Source of the DNA: Clostridium sp. CAG:590
GTDB lineage: Bacteria > Bacillota > Clostridia > Lachnospirales > Lachnospiraceae
Assembly: GCA_000431135.1 (NCBI GenBank)
Contig: HF987896.1
Span: forward strand, 61,061-125,060
Reading direction: 5' to 3'
Length of the DNA stretch: 64,000 nucleotides
Position numbers and translations under genes: made by a program. Under the pieces are notes generated by a model. It did not search any database. It was not told the DNA's origin and worked only from the letters and a program-made list of their open reading frames with translations. Shown piece by piece: positions 17,415 through 26,316 of this stretch (within the stretch, counting starts at the first letter, position 1; every line of letters starts with the position of its first letter).

Positions 17415-18521
17415 ATGAAGAGGTGGATTAAGTACACATCATTTTTATTTATTGTTACCATATTGTTTGCGTTACAGACACTGGATGTGAATGCGCAAAC
17501 GATTGTGCCGGCGTCAGGGGATCAATCCGGCAAGACAGATTATAAGAATATTATGGGGGCATTGGATAACGACGGAGATGTTGTCTTAGAAGATGGTGCA
17601 ACATATTATCTGAAGGCAACGTTATGGTTAGAGAATAATAGCTCAATTACAGCAACGGGAGCTACGATCATCTCAAAGTCAGGGGCGTTTCGAAATCGTC
17701 CATCCAAAGGTAACTATCAATCTGTGAAGAATGTATCGGTAGAGGGTGGTACATGGAAATACATAGATAAAGATGGTTTCAAGAAGTCATTTATCCAATT
17801 TTCACATGGACAGAATATTACATTGAAGAATCTTACGGTTTATTCGAATTATCAAGGACATGGTATTGAATTAGTGGCATGCAAAAATGTATTAGTGGAT
17901 AATTGTGTATTAAAAGGTGTTGGGAAAACAAAGAAAAATAGTGTGGAAGAACAGTTGCAGATTGATATTGCAACACCTAGAACGGCTCCGACCGTTGGAC
18001 AATATAGTAAGAAACTGGTAAAAGGACAGACTTGTCAGAATATCACAGTGCAGAATTGTGTAATTACCGGATCCAGAGGTATATGTGCCAATTATGCCTC
18101 AAAGGAAAAACAATTTCAGAAATATTTCCATAAAAATATTGTGTTGAAGAATAATACAATTACCGGTATGACGGGAGAAGCAGTTGCTTTATTTAATGTG
18201 ATTGGAGCAACGATAGAGGACAATACAATTGTGACAAAGAGCAGCAGAACCTCTAGTGCTTATTCGGTTGGCTTACACATTGCTATGTTTGGAAAAGCAC
18301 CATCAAGCATGAAGAAAGCAGTATATACTGTGCGTAATAATATGATCAAAGGTGGCAGGCAGGGTTTTTATGTGTTTTCACATTCCTCATCTAAGTTTGG
18401 AAAAGTTGTAGCAGAGAAGAATATGTGCTATGCAAAAAAAGGAAAGAAAAATGCAATTAAAGTAACACCATATTGTGTTAAGAAAAAAAAGCTATCAAAG
18501 AATAAATCATATAAGTGGTAA
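17415..18521 (+). CDS. Secreted right-handed beta-helix protein
   Basis: This 368-residue protein has a signal peptide ending near VNAQ and is then essentially all right-handed beta-helix, with rungs such as NITLKNLTVYSN, NITVQNCVITGS and IVLKNNTITGM. It has a basic tail. Trp114, Glu152, Glu179 and Asp184 line up with Trp479, Glu519, Glu546 and Asp551 of the divergent neighbour, with the 27- and 32-residue spacings among the acidic residues conserved, so the two cores are homologous. It is predicted to act outside the cell on a polysaccharide, but lyase, hydrolase or epimerase activity cannot be chosen. It is the first gene of a new operon and is followed by the membrane transferase 33 bases downstream. 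Confidence 0.82.
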   Translation: MKRWIKYTSFLFIVTILFALQTLDVNAQTIVPASGDQSGKTDYKNIMGALDNDGDVVLEDGATYYLKATLWLENNSSITATGATIISKSGAFRNRPSKGNYQSVKNVSVEGGTWKYIDKDGFKKSFIQFSHGQNITLKNLTVYSNYQGHGIELVACKNVLVDNCVLKGVGKTKKNSVEEQLQIDIATPRTAPTVGQYSKKLVKGQTCQNITVQNCVITGSRGICANYASKEKQFQKYFHKNIVLKNNTITGMTGEAVALFNVIGATIEDNTIVTKSSRTSSAYSVGLHIAMFGKAPSSMKKAVYTVRNNMIKGGRQGFYVFSHSSSKFGKVVAEKNMCYAKKGKKNAIKVTPYCVKKKKLSKNKSYKW

Positions 18522-18554
18522 ACTGTATAGATTGCTGAAAGGATAAATGGTAAG

Positions 18555-20414
18555 ATGGAGTTAGTAAAGATATTGTTGCTGGAAATGGCAGTGTTTGTCG
18601 TGTGTTGGTTTCTATTGGCTAAGAAGACAGATCTGGGCAATAAGATTTACATAAAGATTGAGAGTCTGGACAATCGTGTGATTATGCTTGCAATGTTTAT
18701 TTTTATTGTTGCATTTGAGGGACGTTATGCATTATGCAGAAAACTTCCTTTTGTTGCTGATGAGGTCTATACTCTTTCAGGAGCAACATTTTTTGCAGGA
18801 CATGATTGGAGTAATTATATGAGTCTGCACAAGTTCTATAATTACGGGTATACCATGTTATTATCTCCGATTTACCGATTATTTACAGATCCTGTTATGA
18901 TATATCGTTGTATGCTTTTTGTAAATGTGATTGTACATGCTTTAACAGCAGTAGTGGCATATTATGTAGTGAATCGCCAGTTAAAGTGTAACAAAACGGA
19001 GAGTGCCCTGATTGCATTGGTTTCTACATGTAATGCAATTGTAATGTTCTTTCGTGGTTTTGTATATAATGAATTGCCGATGACATTGATTGTGTGGTTG
19101 ATCGTGCTTCTTATGTTAAAATTAATAAATGAGACAGGAAGCAGAAGAGTAATCTGGTCGGTCGTGCTTGCATTTATTACGGCATACGCATATTCCATCC
19201 ATAGTAGATGTCTGGTTCTTTTTGTTACAGTGGCAATTGTTTGTCTGATTTATCTAATATTGTATAAGAAATGGCTGGTTCAACCGGCTGCATTTCTTGC
19301 GGTGTTTATCACAGCAATTCAGTTGCAGAAGTCATTATTGTCTTATGTACAAACCCATTTATATCAGGTTGAACTTGGAAAGAAAATGGTAAACACAACA
19401 GAGCAGGTAGTGACAAGTACTTCACGTTATGAAGTATTAACATCATTAGATGGAATCAAGAAGATTATCTGTAATTTCTTTTCGGTTGCAGGAGCTACGT
19501 CAATTGAGACAGGAGGAATTCTTACAATTGTAACGGTAGTTGTCTTATATTATGCGGTAAAGAATTATAAGCAGATTACAAAGGAAAAAAAGGAATATGT
19601 GATTCTCTTTTTGTTTTCCACAATTATTTTGTGGGGGATGGCAGCATGTGTAGCGCTATTAGGAGCGGGAAATGGAAGATACCGTTTTTTACTGTATACA
19701 CGATATGTTTGTCCGTTTATTGGTCCGTTTTTGTTATGTGGGTTGTGGACAATACAACAACAAACGAATTTATCATTTAAGGGAATCGTAATAGGCAGCG
19801 GTGTAATCACAGCGATAGTAGGTGCTGTGTATGTATTTTATTCACTACCAATTTTAAAAGGAGAGAGTATGACTAGTAATGCATCTCTTTATTTCTTTAA
19901 GATGTTTACACTATACCCAAAACAACAGAAATTCTCTAAAAATGTATTGGGAGTGGCACTCTTGCTGTTGCTAGGATATACATGTCTTCTTCTGGTTATG
20001 CAGTATAAAAAACATGTTGTGGCTATTTGTATTACGGTGTTAATCTTTTCTGGTGCATTATATACACAATTAGAGAAAAACCAGTGTATTCCGCCATCCA
20101 ATCGCAGATATGAGGCGGCGGATGCAACTTACGAGTTATTGGAGAATGATTGGGGACAGGATCAAGGTTCTATATATTGCGCGGGAACAGAGAATTATAG
20201 AAAAGCTGTGCTTGTTATGCTGTACGATAAGCGCATACAATATGATTGTAATCAGTTGGAAACACAGGATAATACGGTGGTTCTGACCAATAGAATTACA
20301 GATTTAGAAAATTACAGGGCACCATATGTTGTACAATTGGATAACAGCGAATGGGTTGGAATATGGAATGAAGAAATGTACAATGCCTGTAGACAATATG
20401 AGATGGCAGATTAA
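18555..20414 (+). CDS. Polytopic membrane protein, putative GT-C glycosyltransferase
   Basis: The 619 residues contain about 11-13 hydrophobic helices and a soluble C-terminal domain of about 110 residues. The first large outside loop has ADEVYTLSG (Asp69, Glu70), an acidic pair in the place where GT-C enzymes (ArnT/PMT type, lipid-linked sugar donors) carry their catalytic residue. HKFYNYGY then follows, resembling the family's next loop. It lies between a secreted beta-helix gene and a glycerophosphotransferase. It could transfer a sugar from polyprenyl phosphate to the exported polymer, or act as a polymerase (Wzy role). The family is inferred from topology and this motif only. Confidence 0.6.
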   Translation: MELVKILLLEMAVFVVCWFLLAKKTDLGNKIYIKIESLDNRVIMLAMFIFIVAFEGRYALCRKLPFVADEVYTLSGATFFAGHDWSNYMSLHKFYNYGYTMLLSPIYRLFTDPVMIYRCMLFVNVIVHALTAVVAYYVVNRQLKCNKTESALIALVSTCNAIVMFFRGFVYNELPMTLIVWLIVLLMLKLINETGSRRVIWSVVLAFITAYAYSIHSRCLVLFVTVAIVCLIYLILYKKWLVQPAAFLAVFITAIQLQKSLLSYVQTHLYQVELGKKMVNTTEQVVTSTSRYEVLTSLDGIKKIICNFFSVAGATSIETGGILTIVTVVVLYYAVKNYKQITKEKKEYVILFLFSTIILWGMAACVALLGAGNGRYRFLLYTRYVCPFIGPFLLCGLWTIQQQTNLSFKGIVIGSGVITAIVGAVYVFYSLPILKGESMTSNASLYFFKMFTLYPKQQKFSKNVLGVALLLLLGYTCLLLVMQYKKHVVAICITVLIFSGALYTQLEKNQCIPPSNRRYEAADATYELLENDWGQDQGSIYCAGTENYRKAVLVMLYDKRIQYDCNQLETQDNTVVLTNRITDLENYRAPYVVQLDNSEWVGIWNEEMYNACRQYEMAD

Positions 20415-20441
20415 TAAAATAATGATCAATAGGGGCAGAAA

Positions 20442-21656
20442 ATGATAGATAGAATTAAGCGGTTTGCAAACCAGAATAAGATATGTTATTACATCATATA
20501 TGTGTTGTTTAATATATATGGACTGTTTTTTTCCGTATTGTGTTTTATGATGCGTGTTTTTCCTATTCAGAAGAATAAGATTGTGTGTTGCAATATGAAG
20601 GGAAAGAGATATGGAGATAATCCGAAGTATATTGTTGACGAGATTTTAAGAGAGCATTTGCCGTATGAGATTGTATGGCTGATTAAGAAAGATACAGATA
20701 TTGATCTGCCGGAAGGAATACGACCGGCGAATTATAATCCTTTCAGTATGGCGTACGAACTGACAACCGCTAAGATCTGGATTGACAGTAATACCAAACC
20801 GTTAGGAGTATTAAAAAGAAAGGGACAGTATTACATTCAGACATGGCATGGAAGTTATGGACTCAAGAAGATGTATGGGGATATTCCGGATAAGATGAAT
20901 CTGTTTGACAAAAGGAATATTCAGTATAATTCGAAGATACAGGATTTGTTTGTATCCAATAGTACATTTTATTCCGAGATCTATCGAAGAGCCTTTTGGT
21001 ACAAAGGGGAGATCTTGCAGAGTGGAAGTCCGAGAAATGATATATTTTTTACAGAGAATAATGAATGCATTGCAAAGGTTCAGGATTATTTTCACACACA
21101 GGGAAAAAAGATGGCATTATATGCCCCAACATACCGTAATGATTTCGGTACAGATGCATATCGTCTGGATTTTGAGAGAATGCGGAAGAATTTTGAAAAA
21201 AGATTTGGTGGGGAATGGGTAATTCTTGTGAGACTTCATCCACACAATTTAATGGATGCCGAACAATTTATGCAGTATAATGATACGATTATCAATGCGA
21301 CATCATATAGTGTTATGCAAGAGTTGTTGGTTGCATGTGATGTACTGATCTCAGATTATTCGAGTTGTATGTTTGATTTTGTAACAACCGGAAAACCATG
21401 TTTCATGTATGCATCAGATGCGGCACAGTACAAGGAAGAACATGATTTTTATTTCAATATTTATGAATTGCCGTTCCCATTAGCAGAGAATAATGATGAA
21501 ATGGAAGATAGGATTCTTAAGTTTGATGAGACTGTTTATGAAGATAATTTACAGAAATTATTCCATCAGGTAGGCTTGTGTGAGAACGGTGCTGCGTGTA
21601 AGCAGGTTGTTGAATGGATTCAGACACGTCTGATATCCGAGGTTAAAGGAAAGTAG
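20442..21656 (+). CDS. CDP-glycerol glycerophosphotransferase family protein (WHG type)
   Basis: This is the fourth family member, 404 residues, with an N-terminal hydrophobic segment (about 18-40) that should attach it to the membrane. QTWHGSYGLKKMYGD holds the conserved His (136), and ISDYSSCMFDFVTTGKPCF the second block. It is closest in motif style to the 395-residue enzyme at 6.2 kb. Its separate place, beside a second cytidylyltransferase/SDR pair, suggests it uses a different CDP-linked donor or acceptor. AGGGG precedes the ATG. Confidence 0.87.
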   Translation: MIDRIKRFANQNKICYYIIYVLFNIYGLFFSVLCFMMRVFPIQKNKIVCCNMKGKRYGDNPKYIVDEILREHLPYEIVWLIKKDTDIDLPEGIRPANYNPFSMAYELTTAKIWIDSNTKPLGVLKRKGQYYIQTWHGSYGLKKMYGDIPDKMNLFDKRNIQYNSKIQDLFVSNSTFYSEIYRRAFWYKGEILQSGSPRNDIFFTENNECIAKVQDYFHTQGKKMALYAPTYRNDFGTDAYRLDFERMRKNFEKRFGGEWVILVRLHPHNLMDAEQFMQYNDTIINATSYSVMQELLVACDVLISDYSSCMFDFVTTGKPCFMYASDAAQYKEEHDFYFNIYELPFPLAENNDEMEDRILKFDETVYEDNLQKLFHQVGLCENGAACKQVVEWIQTRLISEVKGK

Positions 21657-21660
21657 GATA

Positions 21661-22653
21661 GTGAAAGGTATGGCGGAGTTTTCAGGTCAAAGAGTCTTAT
21701 TTATTACAACTAAGAATCTGGACTATTTGAGGAATACACAGGAAATTGAAAACATAAAAGAACAGGGCGGGAATGTAAAGGTAATTGGATCAAATAGTCA
21801 GAAATATATTGTTCGATTGCTGCATGTATATAGCAGATTGTTATTTTGTTCTATGAAAGAGATTGACAAAGTGTTTATCGGTTTTGCACCACAGCTTGTG
21901 CTGCCGGTATTCGGATGGAAATTTAAGAAAAGAGAGATCTGGATTGACTTTTTTATTTCTATGTATGATACGCTTGCATTCGACCGTAAAAAGGTGAAAC
22001 CGGATAGTCTGCCTGCTAAGATTTTGAAATGGTTTGACTGTAAGACAATTCAAAAAGCGGATCAGGTGATTGTAGATACAAAAGCGCATGGAGATTATTT
22101 TACTGAGGAGTTTGGATTAGATACTCAAAGATGTCATGTTTTATACTTGAAGGCAGATGAGAATATATATTATCCGAGAGTGCAGAATAAACCGCAACGA
22201 ATGAAGGATCGATTTGTTGTGTTGTATTTTGGGAGTGTTTTACCGTTGCAAGGTTTGGATACAATACTTGAAGCAGTAGATATACTGAAGGATCATAGGG
22301 ATATGTATTTTGTAATAGTGGGGCCAATCAAGGATTCATTTATAAAACCGATAAGCGATTCGGTAGAATATCATGATTGGTTATCCCAGAAAGATCTTGC
22401 AGAATATATAAGTTACTCTGATCTGTGTCTGGCAGGTCATTTTAATAAGGCAATTAACAAAGCGAAGAGGACAATTCCTGGTAAGGCGTATATATATAGA
22501 GCTATGCAAAAACCGATGATTCTTGGAGATAATGCGGCTACGCACGAATTGTATAATGAGGATATGCCGGGAATATATTTTGTAGAGATGGGCAATGCGC
22601 ACAAATTAGCGGAGTGCATTGAAAAAATTGCAGAAAAGGAGAAGAGTGAATGA
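21661..22653 (+). CDS. GT4-like glycosyltransferase (GT-B fold)
   Basis: The 330-residue protein has a GT-B layout. The N-terminal half is degenerate. The C-terminal half carries VVLYFGSVLPLQGLDTILEAV and IVGP, typical of group 1 transferases, and later GKAYIYRAMQKPMILGDN, which corresponds to the donor-binding end of GT4 proteins. It starts with GTG (the later in-frame ATG has no spacing room for its ribosome site) 4 bases after the glycerophosphotransferase stop. Its end overlaps the cytidylyltransferase start by 4 bases (ATGA), so the genes are probably translationally coupled. Substrates are unknown. Confidence 0.78.
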   Translation: MKGMAEFSGQRVLFITTKNLDYLRNTQEIENIKEQGGNVKVIGSNSQKYIVRLLHVYSRLLFCSMKEIDKVFIGFAPQLVLPVFGWKFKKREIWIDFFISMYDTLAFDRKKVKPDSLPAKILKWFDCKTIQKADQVIVDTKAHGDYFTEEFGLDTQRCHVLYLKADENIYYPRVQNKPQRMKDRFVVLYFGSVLPLQGLDTILEAVDILKDHRDMYFVIVGPIKDSFIKPISDSVEYHDWLSQKDLAEYISYSDLCLAGHFNKAINKAKRTIPGKAYIYRAMQKPMILGDNAATHELYNEDMPGIYFVEMGNAHKLAECIEKIAEKEKSE

Positions 22654-23372
22654 ATATTGGGGTAATATTTGCAGGTGGAATTGGACAAAGAATGAAAACA
22701 ACAAAACGTCCGAAGCAGTTTCTTGAAATGCATGGAAAACCGATTATCATTTATACATTAGAGATATTTGAACAGCATCCGGAAATAGATGCCATCGTGG
22801 TAGCATGTGTACAAGATTGGATTCCATACTTAGAAGAATTGTTAGCACGGTTTCACATCACAAAGGTCAAAAAGGTGGTTCCGGGAGGAGATACCGGGCA
22901 GATGTCAATTTATAATGGACTTGCAGCGGCAAAAGAGGTAGCGGGTGATGAGAAAAGCGTTGTGTTGATTCATGATGGAGTACGTCCGTTAATTAATGCT
23001 GACGTAATTACGAATAATATTCAAAGTGTGAAAGAACATGGTTCGGCTATTACAAGTGCGGTTGTGAAAGAAACGATTATGGTTGTGAAAGATGATAATT
23101 CTATTGATTATGTACCAGATCGTTCACATTCACGTGTTGCAAAAGCACCGCAGAGTTTTTGGCTGGAGGATATTCTTTCGGTTCATCAGAGAGCACAGCA
23201 GGAAGGAATATTTGATTTTATTGATTCCTGCACAATGATGAAACACTATGGACATAATCTGTATTTGATAGACGGACCATATGAGAATATTAAGATTACG
23301 ACACCGGATGATTTTTATACAATGCGTGCATTGCTGGATGCACAGGAAAATGCACAGATTTATATTGATTAA
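22650..23372 (+). CDS. Second IspD/TarI-family cytidylyltransferase
   Basis: This 240-residue CTP-using nucleotidyltransferase has FAGGIGQRMKTTKRPKQF at the CTP loop and LIHDGVRPLI, with SRVAKAPQSFWLEDIL and NIKITTPDDF near the C-terminus. It is clearly related to the TarI at 13.2 kb but diverged through most positions. Its neighbour is an extended SDR, not a TarJ-type dehydrogenase. It overlaps the upstream gene by 4 bases and has AAGGAGA upstream. It probably makes a different CDP-alditol or CDP-sugar. IspD for isoprenoid synthesis is an alternative, less likely given the polymer context. Confidence 0.82.
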   Translation: MNIGVIFAGGIGQRMKTTKRPKQFLEMHGKPIIIYTLEIFEQHPEIDAIVVACVQDWIPYLEELLARFHITKVKKVVPGGDTGQMSIYNGLAAAKEVAGDEKSVVLIHDGVRPLINADVITNNIQSVKEHGSAITSAVVKETIMVVKDDNSIDYVPDRSHSRVAKAPQSFWLEDILSVHQRAQQEGIFDFIDSCTMMKHYGHNLYLIDGPYENIKITTPDDFYTMRALLDAQENAQIYID

Positions 23373-23384
23373 TGGAGGCTGTTC

Positions 23385-24434
23385 ATGGGAAAAAAGGAAA
23401 TTATTTATAATGAGGACAATTCATTTATTGCACAGAGTAGTTCTATAGAGTGGAATAATCTATGTAATAATAGTGTACTTATAACGGGTGCAACCGGGTT
23501 GATCGGTGCAACGATAGTGCGGGGAATAATGGAATATAATCGCTTGAATGCGGATAATATCAAATTATATGCGTTAGTTCGTAATCGGGAAAAGGCTGAG
23601 AAAATGTTCGCGGATTATATGGAAGATAGTACTTTATCGCTTGTTGAAGGAGATATCAATACATTTGACGAGTTTTTGCCGGATGTTGATTATATTATAC
23701 ATGGTGCAAGCGTTACGGCTTCTAAGGATTTTGTAACCAAACCGGTTGAGACGATCATGACAGCAATAGAAGGTACTCGTAATATATTAGAACTGGCACG
23801 TAGAAAAAAAGTGAAGGGTATGGTATATATGTCTAGCATGGAGGTATATGGAACTCCGCTTGATGAACAGCCTCTAACAGAAGAACGAATGGGATATCTG
23901 AATCCGCTGGCAGTCAGAAGCTCGTATTCAGAAAGTAAACAGATGGTTGAGAATCTATGTGTTGCGTATAGTTCAGAGTATCAGGTTCCGGTTAAGATCA
24001 TACGGTTGACACAGACGTTCGGACCGGGAGTAGCAGCCGATGATGGCAGAGTGTTTGCAGAATTTGCAAGATGTGCAACAATGGGTAAGGATATTCGATT
24101 ACAGACAACAGGAGCAACGCAAAGGATGTATTTGTATACGGCGGATGCGGCAACAGCAATTTTGACGGTTCTTACTCAGGGTAAGCCGGGAACGGCATAT
24201 AATGCGGCCAATATGGATACATATTGCTCGATTAGAGAAATGGCGGATTTGGTAGCAGAACATTTTGGTAATAAAAAATGTAATGTTGTTTTAGATATCC
24301 CGGATACACCAAATGCAAGTTATAATCCGATATGTCATGTATATCTGGATTGTGGACGCTTAGAGGCGCTTGGATGGAAGGCGAGAGTTGGACTTGTGGA
24401 TATGTACCATCGAATGATAGAATGTATGGAATAA
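23385..24434 (+). CDS. Extended SDR: NAD-dependent epimerase/dehydratase
   Basis: This 349-residue Rossmann enzyme has the extended-SDR nucleotide motif GATGLIG (35-41), SSMEVYG, and the YSESK catalytic Tyr/Lys pair (Tyr181, Lys185). The C-terminal lobe has LYTADAATAIL and a LEALGWKA end, as in sugar-nucleotide dehydratases, epimerases and UDP-glucuronate decarboxylases. An N-terminal extension of about 28 residues precedes the fold. It stays adjacent to the second cytidylyltransferase and so may modify a CDP-linked or NDP-linked sugar, perhaps making a deoxy sugar. The exact reaction is not assignable. Confidence 0.83.
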   Translation: MGKKEIIYNEDNSFIAQSSSIEWNNLCNNSVLITGATGLIGATIVRGIMEYNRLNADNIKLYALVRNREKAEKMFADYMEDSTLSLVEGDINTFDEFLPDVDYIIHGASVTASKDFVTKPVETIMTAIEGTRNILELARRKKVKGMVYMSSMEVYGTPLDEQPLTEERMGYLNPLAVRSSYSESKQMVENLCVAYSSEYQVPVKIIRLTQTFGPGVAADDGRVFAEFARCATMGKDIRLQTTGATQRMYLYTADAATAILTVLTQGKPGTAYNAANMDTYCSIREMADLVAEHFGNKKCNVVLDIPDTPNASYNPICHVYLDCGRLEALGWKARVGLVDMYHRMIECME

Positions 24435-24485
24435 ACCAATGAGTATACAATAAGGATTAAGAAGGAGAATACATAGGAGGCAGTT

Positions 24486-25460
24486 ATGAAGTTAATTATA
24501 CAGATACCGTGTCTGAACGAAGCAGAGACATTAGAAGTCGCATTAAATGATCTTCCAAAACATATTGATGGGATTGACGAGATTGAATATCTGATCATTA
24601 ATGACGGAAGTACAGATAATACAGTAGAGGTTGCAAAGAACTGGGGTGTACAATATGTTGTAAACTTCAAGCAGAATAAAGGACTTGCAAGAGGTTTTAT
24701 GGCTGGTCTGGATGCCTGTCTTCGGAACGGAGCAGATATTATTGTGAATACGGATGCAGACAATCAGTATTGTGGTGCGGATATCGAGAAATTGGTTCGA
24801 CCAATTCTAGATGGAAAGGCAGATATTGTGATCGGTGAACGTCCAATTGATGATACAGCTCATTTTTCGCCATTGAAGAAAAAATTGCAGCATATTGGAA
24901 GCTGGACTGTAAGAGTTGCTTCAAAGTCTGATATTCCGGATGCTCCAAGTGGATTCCGTGCGTATAGCAGGGAGGCTGCGTTGCGCCTTAATGTTGTGAA
25001 TCAATATACTTATACATTGGAGACAATTGTTCAGGCTGGACATGAGAAATTTGCGATGACATCTGTACCGATCCGTACCAATGATGAGTTGAGACCTTCC
25101 CGTCTGTTTAGCAGCATGTTCGGTTACATTAAAAAGTCTGTGGTGACGATTGCCCGTTCTTTTATGATGTACAAACCGTTACGATTCTTTGGCTTGATCG
25201 GTACGATTTTGTTTCTGATTGGTCTGATCTTAGGAATCCGGTATTTGGTGTTTATATTTGCTGGTATTCCGGGTGGACACGTGCAGTCTCTCATTTTGGC
25301 ATCTACTCTGATGATGATGGGATTCATGACAGGAGTAATCGGATTGCAGGCAGATATTATAGCTGCCAATAGAAAGATAATGGAAGATATTCAATATCAT
25401 GTCAGAAAGATGGATTATGATATGGAGCAGCAGAAGAGAGAAGCGGAGAAGAATGTATAA
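24486..25460 (+). CDS. GT2 polyprenyl-phosphate glycosyltransferase (DPM1/GtrB-like)
   Basis: The catalytic domain (about 1-225) has IQIPCLNEAETL, INDGSTDNT, KGLARGFMAGLDA and NTDADNQY, the pattern of dolichol/undecaprenyl-phosphate sugar transferases. Two C-terminal transmembrane helices (about 230-252 and 262-290) follow, as in GtrB-type enzymes. It would make an undecaprenyl-phosphate sugar, a donor for GT-C enzymes such as the membrane protein at 18.5 kb. AGGAGG precedes the ATG. A 12-base hairpin follows the stop. Confidence 0.86.
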   Translation: MKLIIQIPCLNEAETLEVALNDLPKHIDGIDEIEYLIINDGSTDNTVEVAKNWGVQYVVNFKQNKGLARGFMAGLDACLRNGADIIVNTDADNQYCGADIEKLVRPILDGKADIVIGERPIDDTAHFSPLKKKLQHIGSWTVRVASKSDIPDAPSGFRAYSREAALRLNVVNQYTYTLETIVQAGHEKFAMTSVPIRTNDELRPSRLFSSMFGYIKKSVVTIARSFMMYKPLRFFGLIGTILFLIGLILGIRYLVFIFAGIPGGHVQSLILASTLMMMGFMTGVIGLQADIIAANRKIMEDIQYHVRKMDYDMEQQKREAEKNV

Positions 25461-25466
25461 TTTTAT

Positions 25467-25495
25467 GGACTGTCGTATGGCTCATACGGCAGTCT
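25467..25495 (+). terminator. Hairpin after the GtrB-like gene (weak terminator or processing site)
   Basis: GACTGTCGTATG pairs with CATACGGCAGTC around a 3-base loop, one pair being G-U. The sequence after it is TAATTATG, with no real T-run, so termination is probably incomplete. It may act as an mRNA stability or processing element between two operon halves. Confidence 0.45.
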
Positions 25496-25553
25496 AATTA
25501 TGCACGGATGATTTGTTTGGTATCTTATGAATGGATAGATGGCAGGTTATAAT

Positions 25554-26297
25554 ATGGAAAAAGTGGTAGTATCGGTTGTTATGCCGGCATATAACTGTGA
25601 GAAATATATTGCACAGGCAATTGCTTCTGTTTTGAAACAAAATGTTTCTTTGGAATTATTGATTATAGATGATGCATCAACGGATGAAACAAGGAAGCAG
25701 ATAGAACCCTATTTATCGGATGAACGCATTATATATACAGTAAATGAGAAAAATTGTGGCGTTGCAGTAAGCCGTAATCGTGGGGTTTCTATGGCGAGAG
25801 GAAAATATATTGCTTTTTTGGATGCAGATGATTATTGGACAGAGGATAAATTGGAGCGCCAATTAGCGTTAATGGAAGAGAAGCAGGCAGTGCTATCTTC
25901 AACTGCACGGGAACTGATGAACGAACGTGGAGAACTTTCCGGAAAGATCATTTCTGTGCCAAACGAGATTACTTATCGTCAATTGCTGAAGGGGAATTGT
26001 ATCAATACTTCCGGAGTCATGGTATTAACATCCGTAGCAAAGCAATATCCGATGGAACAGGAACATCTGCATGAAGACTATATTATGTGGCTTCGTATTC
26101 TGCAGGAGTATAAGATAGCATATGGATTGAATGCACCATTATTAAAATATCGCCTGATGGAGACAAGCAAGTCAGGAAATAAATTACGTTCCGCAAAGAT
26201 GACATTCGGTGTGTATCGGTACATGGGCTTGAATATAATAGAGTCTGTTTATTATTTTTGCTGGTATGCGATTAAGGGAGTAATAAAGTATCATTAA
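25554..26297 (+). CDS. GT2-family glycosyltransferase
   Basis: This small GT2 enzyme (247 residues from this start) has VSVVMPAYNCEKYI, IIDDASTD, GVAVSRNRGVSMARGKYIAFLDADDYW, and an acceptor-side EDYIMWLRIL region. Two ATGs are in frame. The second, at 25554, has AGG 7 bases upstream, whereas the first at 25539 has no ribosome site, so I use the second. It sits just before the pyruvyl transferase pair and may set up the sugar residue that is pyruvylated. Its donor is unknown. Confidence 0.87.
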   Translation: MEKVVVSVVMPAYNCEKYIAQAIASVLKQNVSLELLIIDDASTDETRKQIEPYLSDERIIYTVNEKNCGVAVSRNRGVSMARGKYIAFLDADDYWTEDKLERQLALMEEKQAVLSSTARELMNERGELSGKIISVPNEITYRQLLKGNCINTSGVMVLTSVAKQYPMEQEHLHEDYIMWLRILQEYKIAYGLNAPLLKYRLMETSKSGNKLRSAKMTFGVYRYMGLNIIESVYYFCWYAIKGVIKYH

Positions 26298-26316
26298 GAG
26301 TTAAGTCGGAGGATCT

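Noticed and set aside
22650..24434. Bcs1-like CDP-ribitol synthase pair
   Set aside because: In Bcs1 the reductase is a short SDR; the partner here is a 349-residue extended SDR of the epimerase/dehydratase type.
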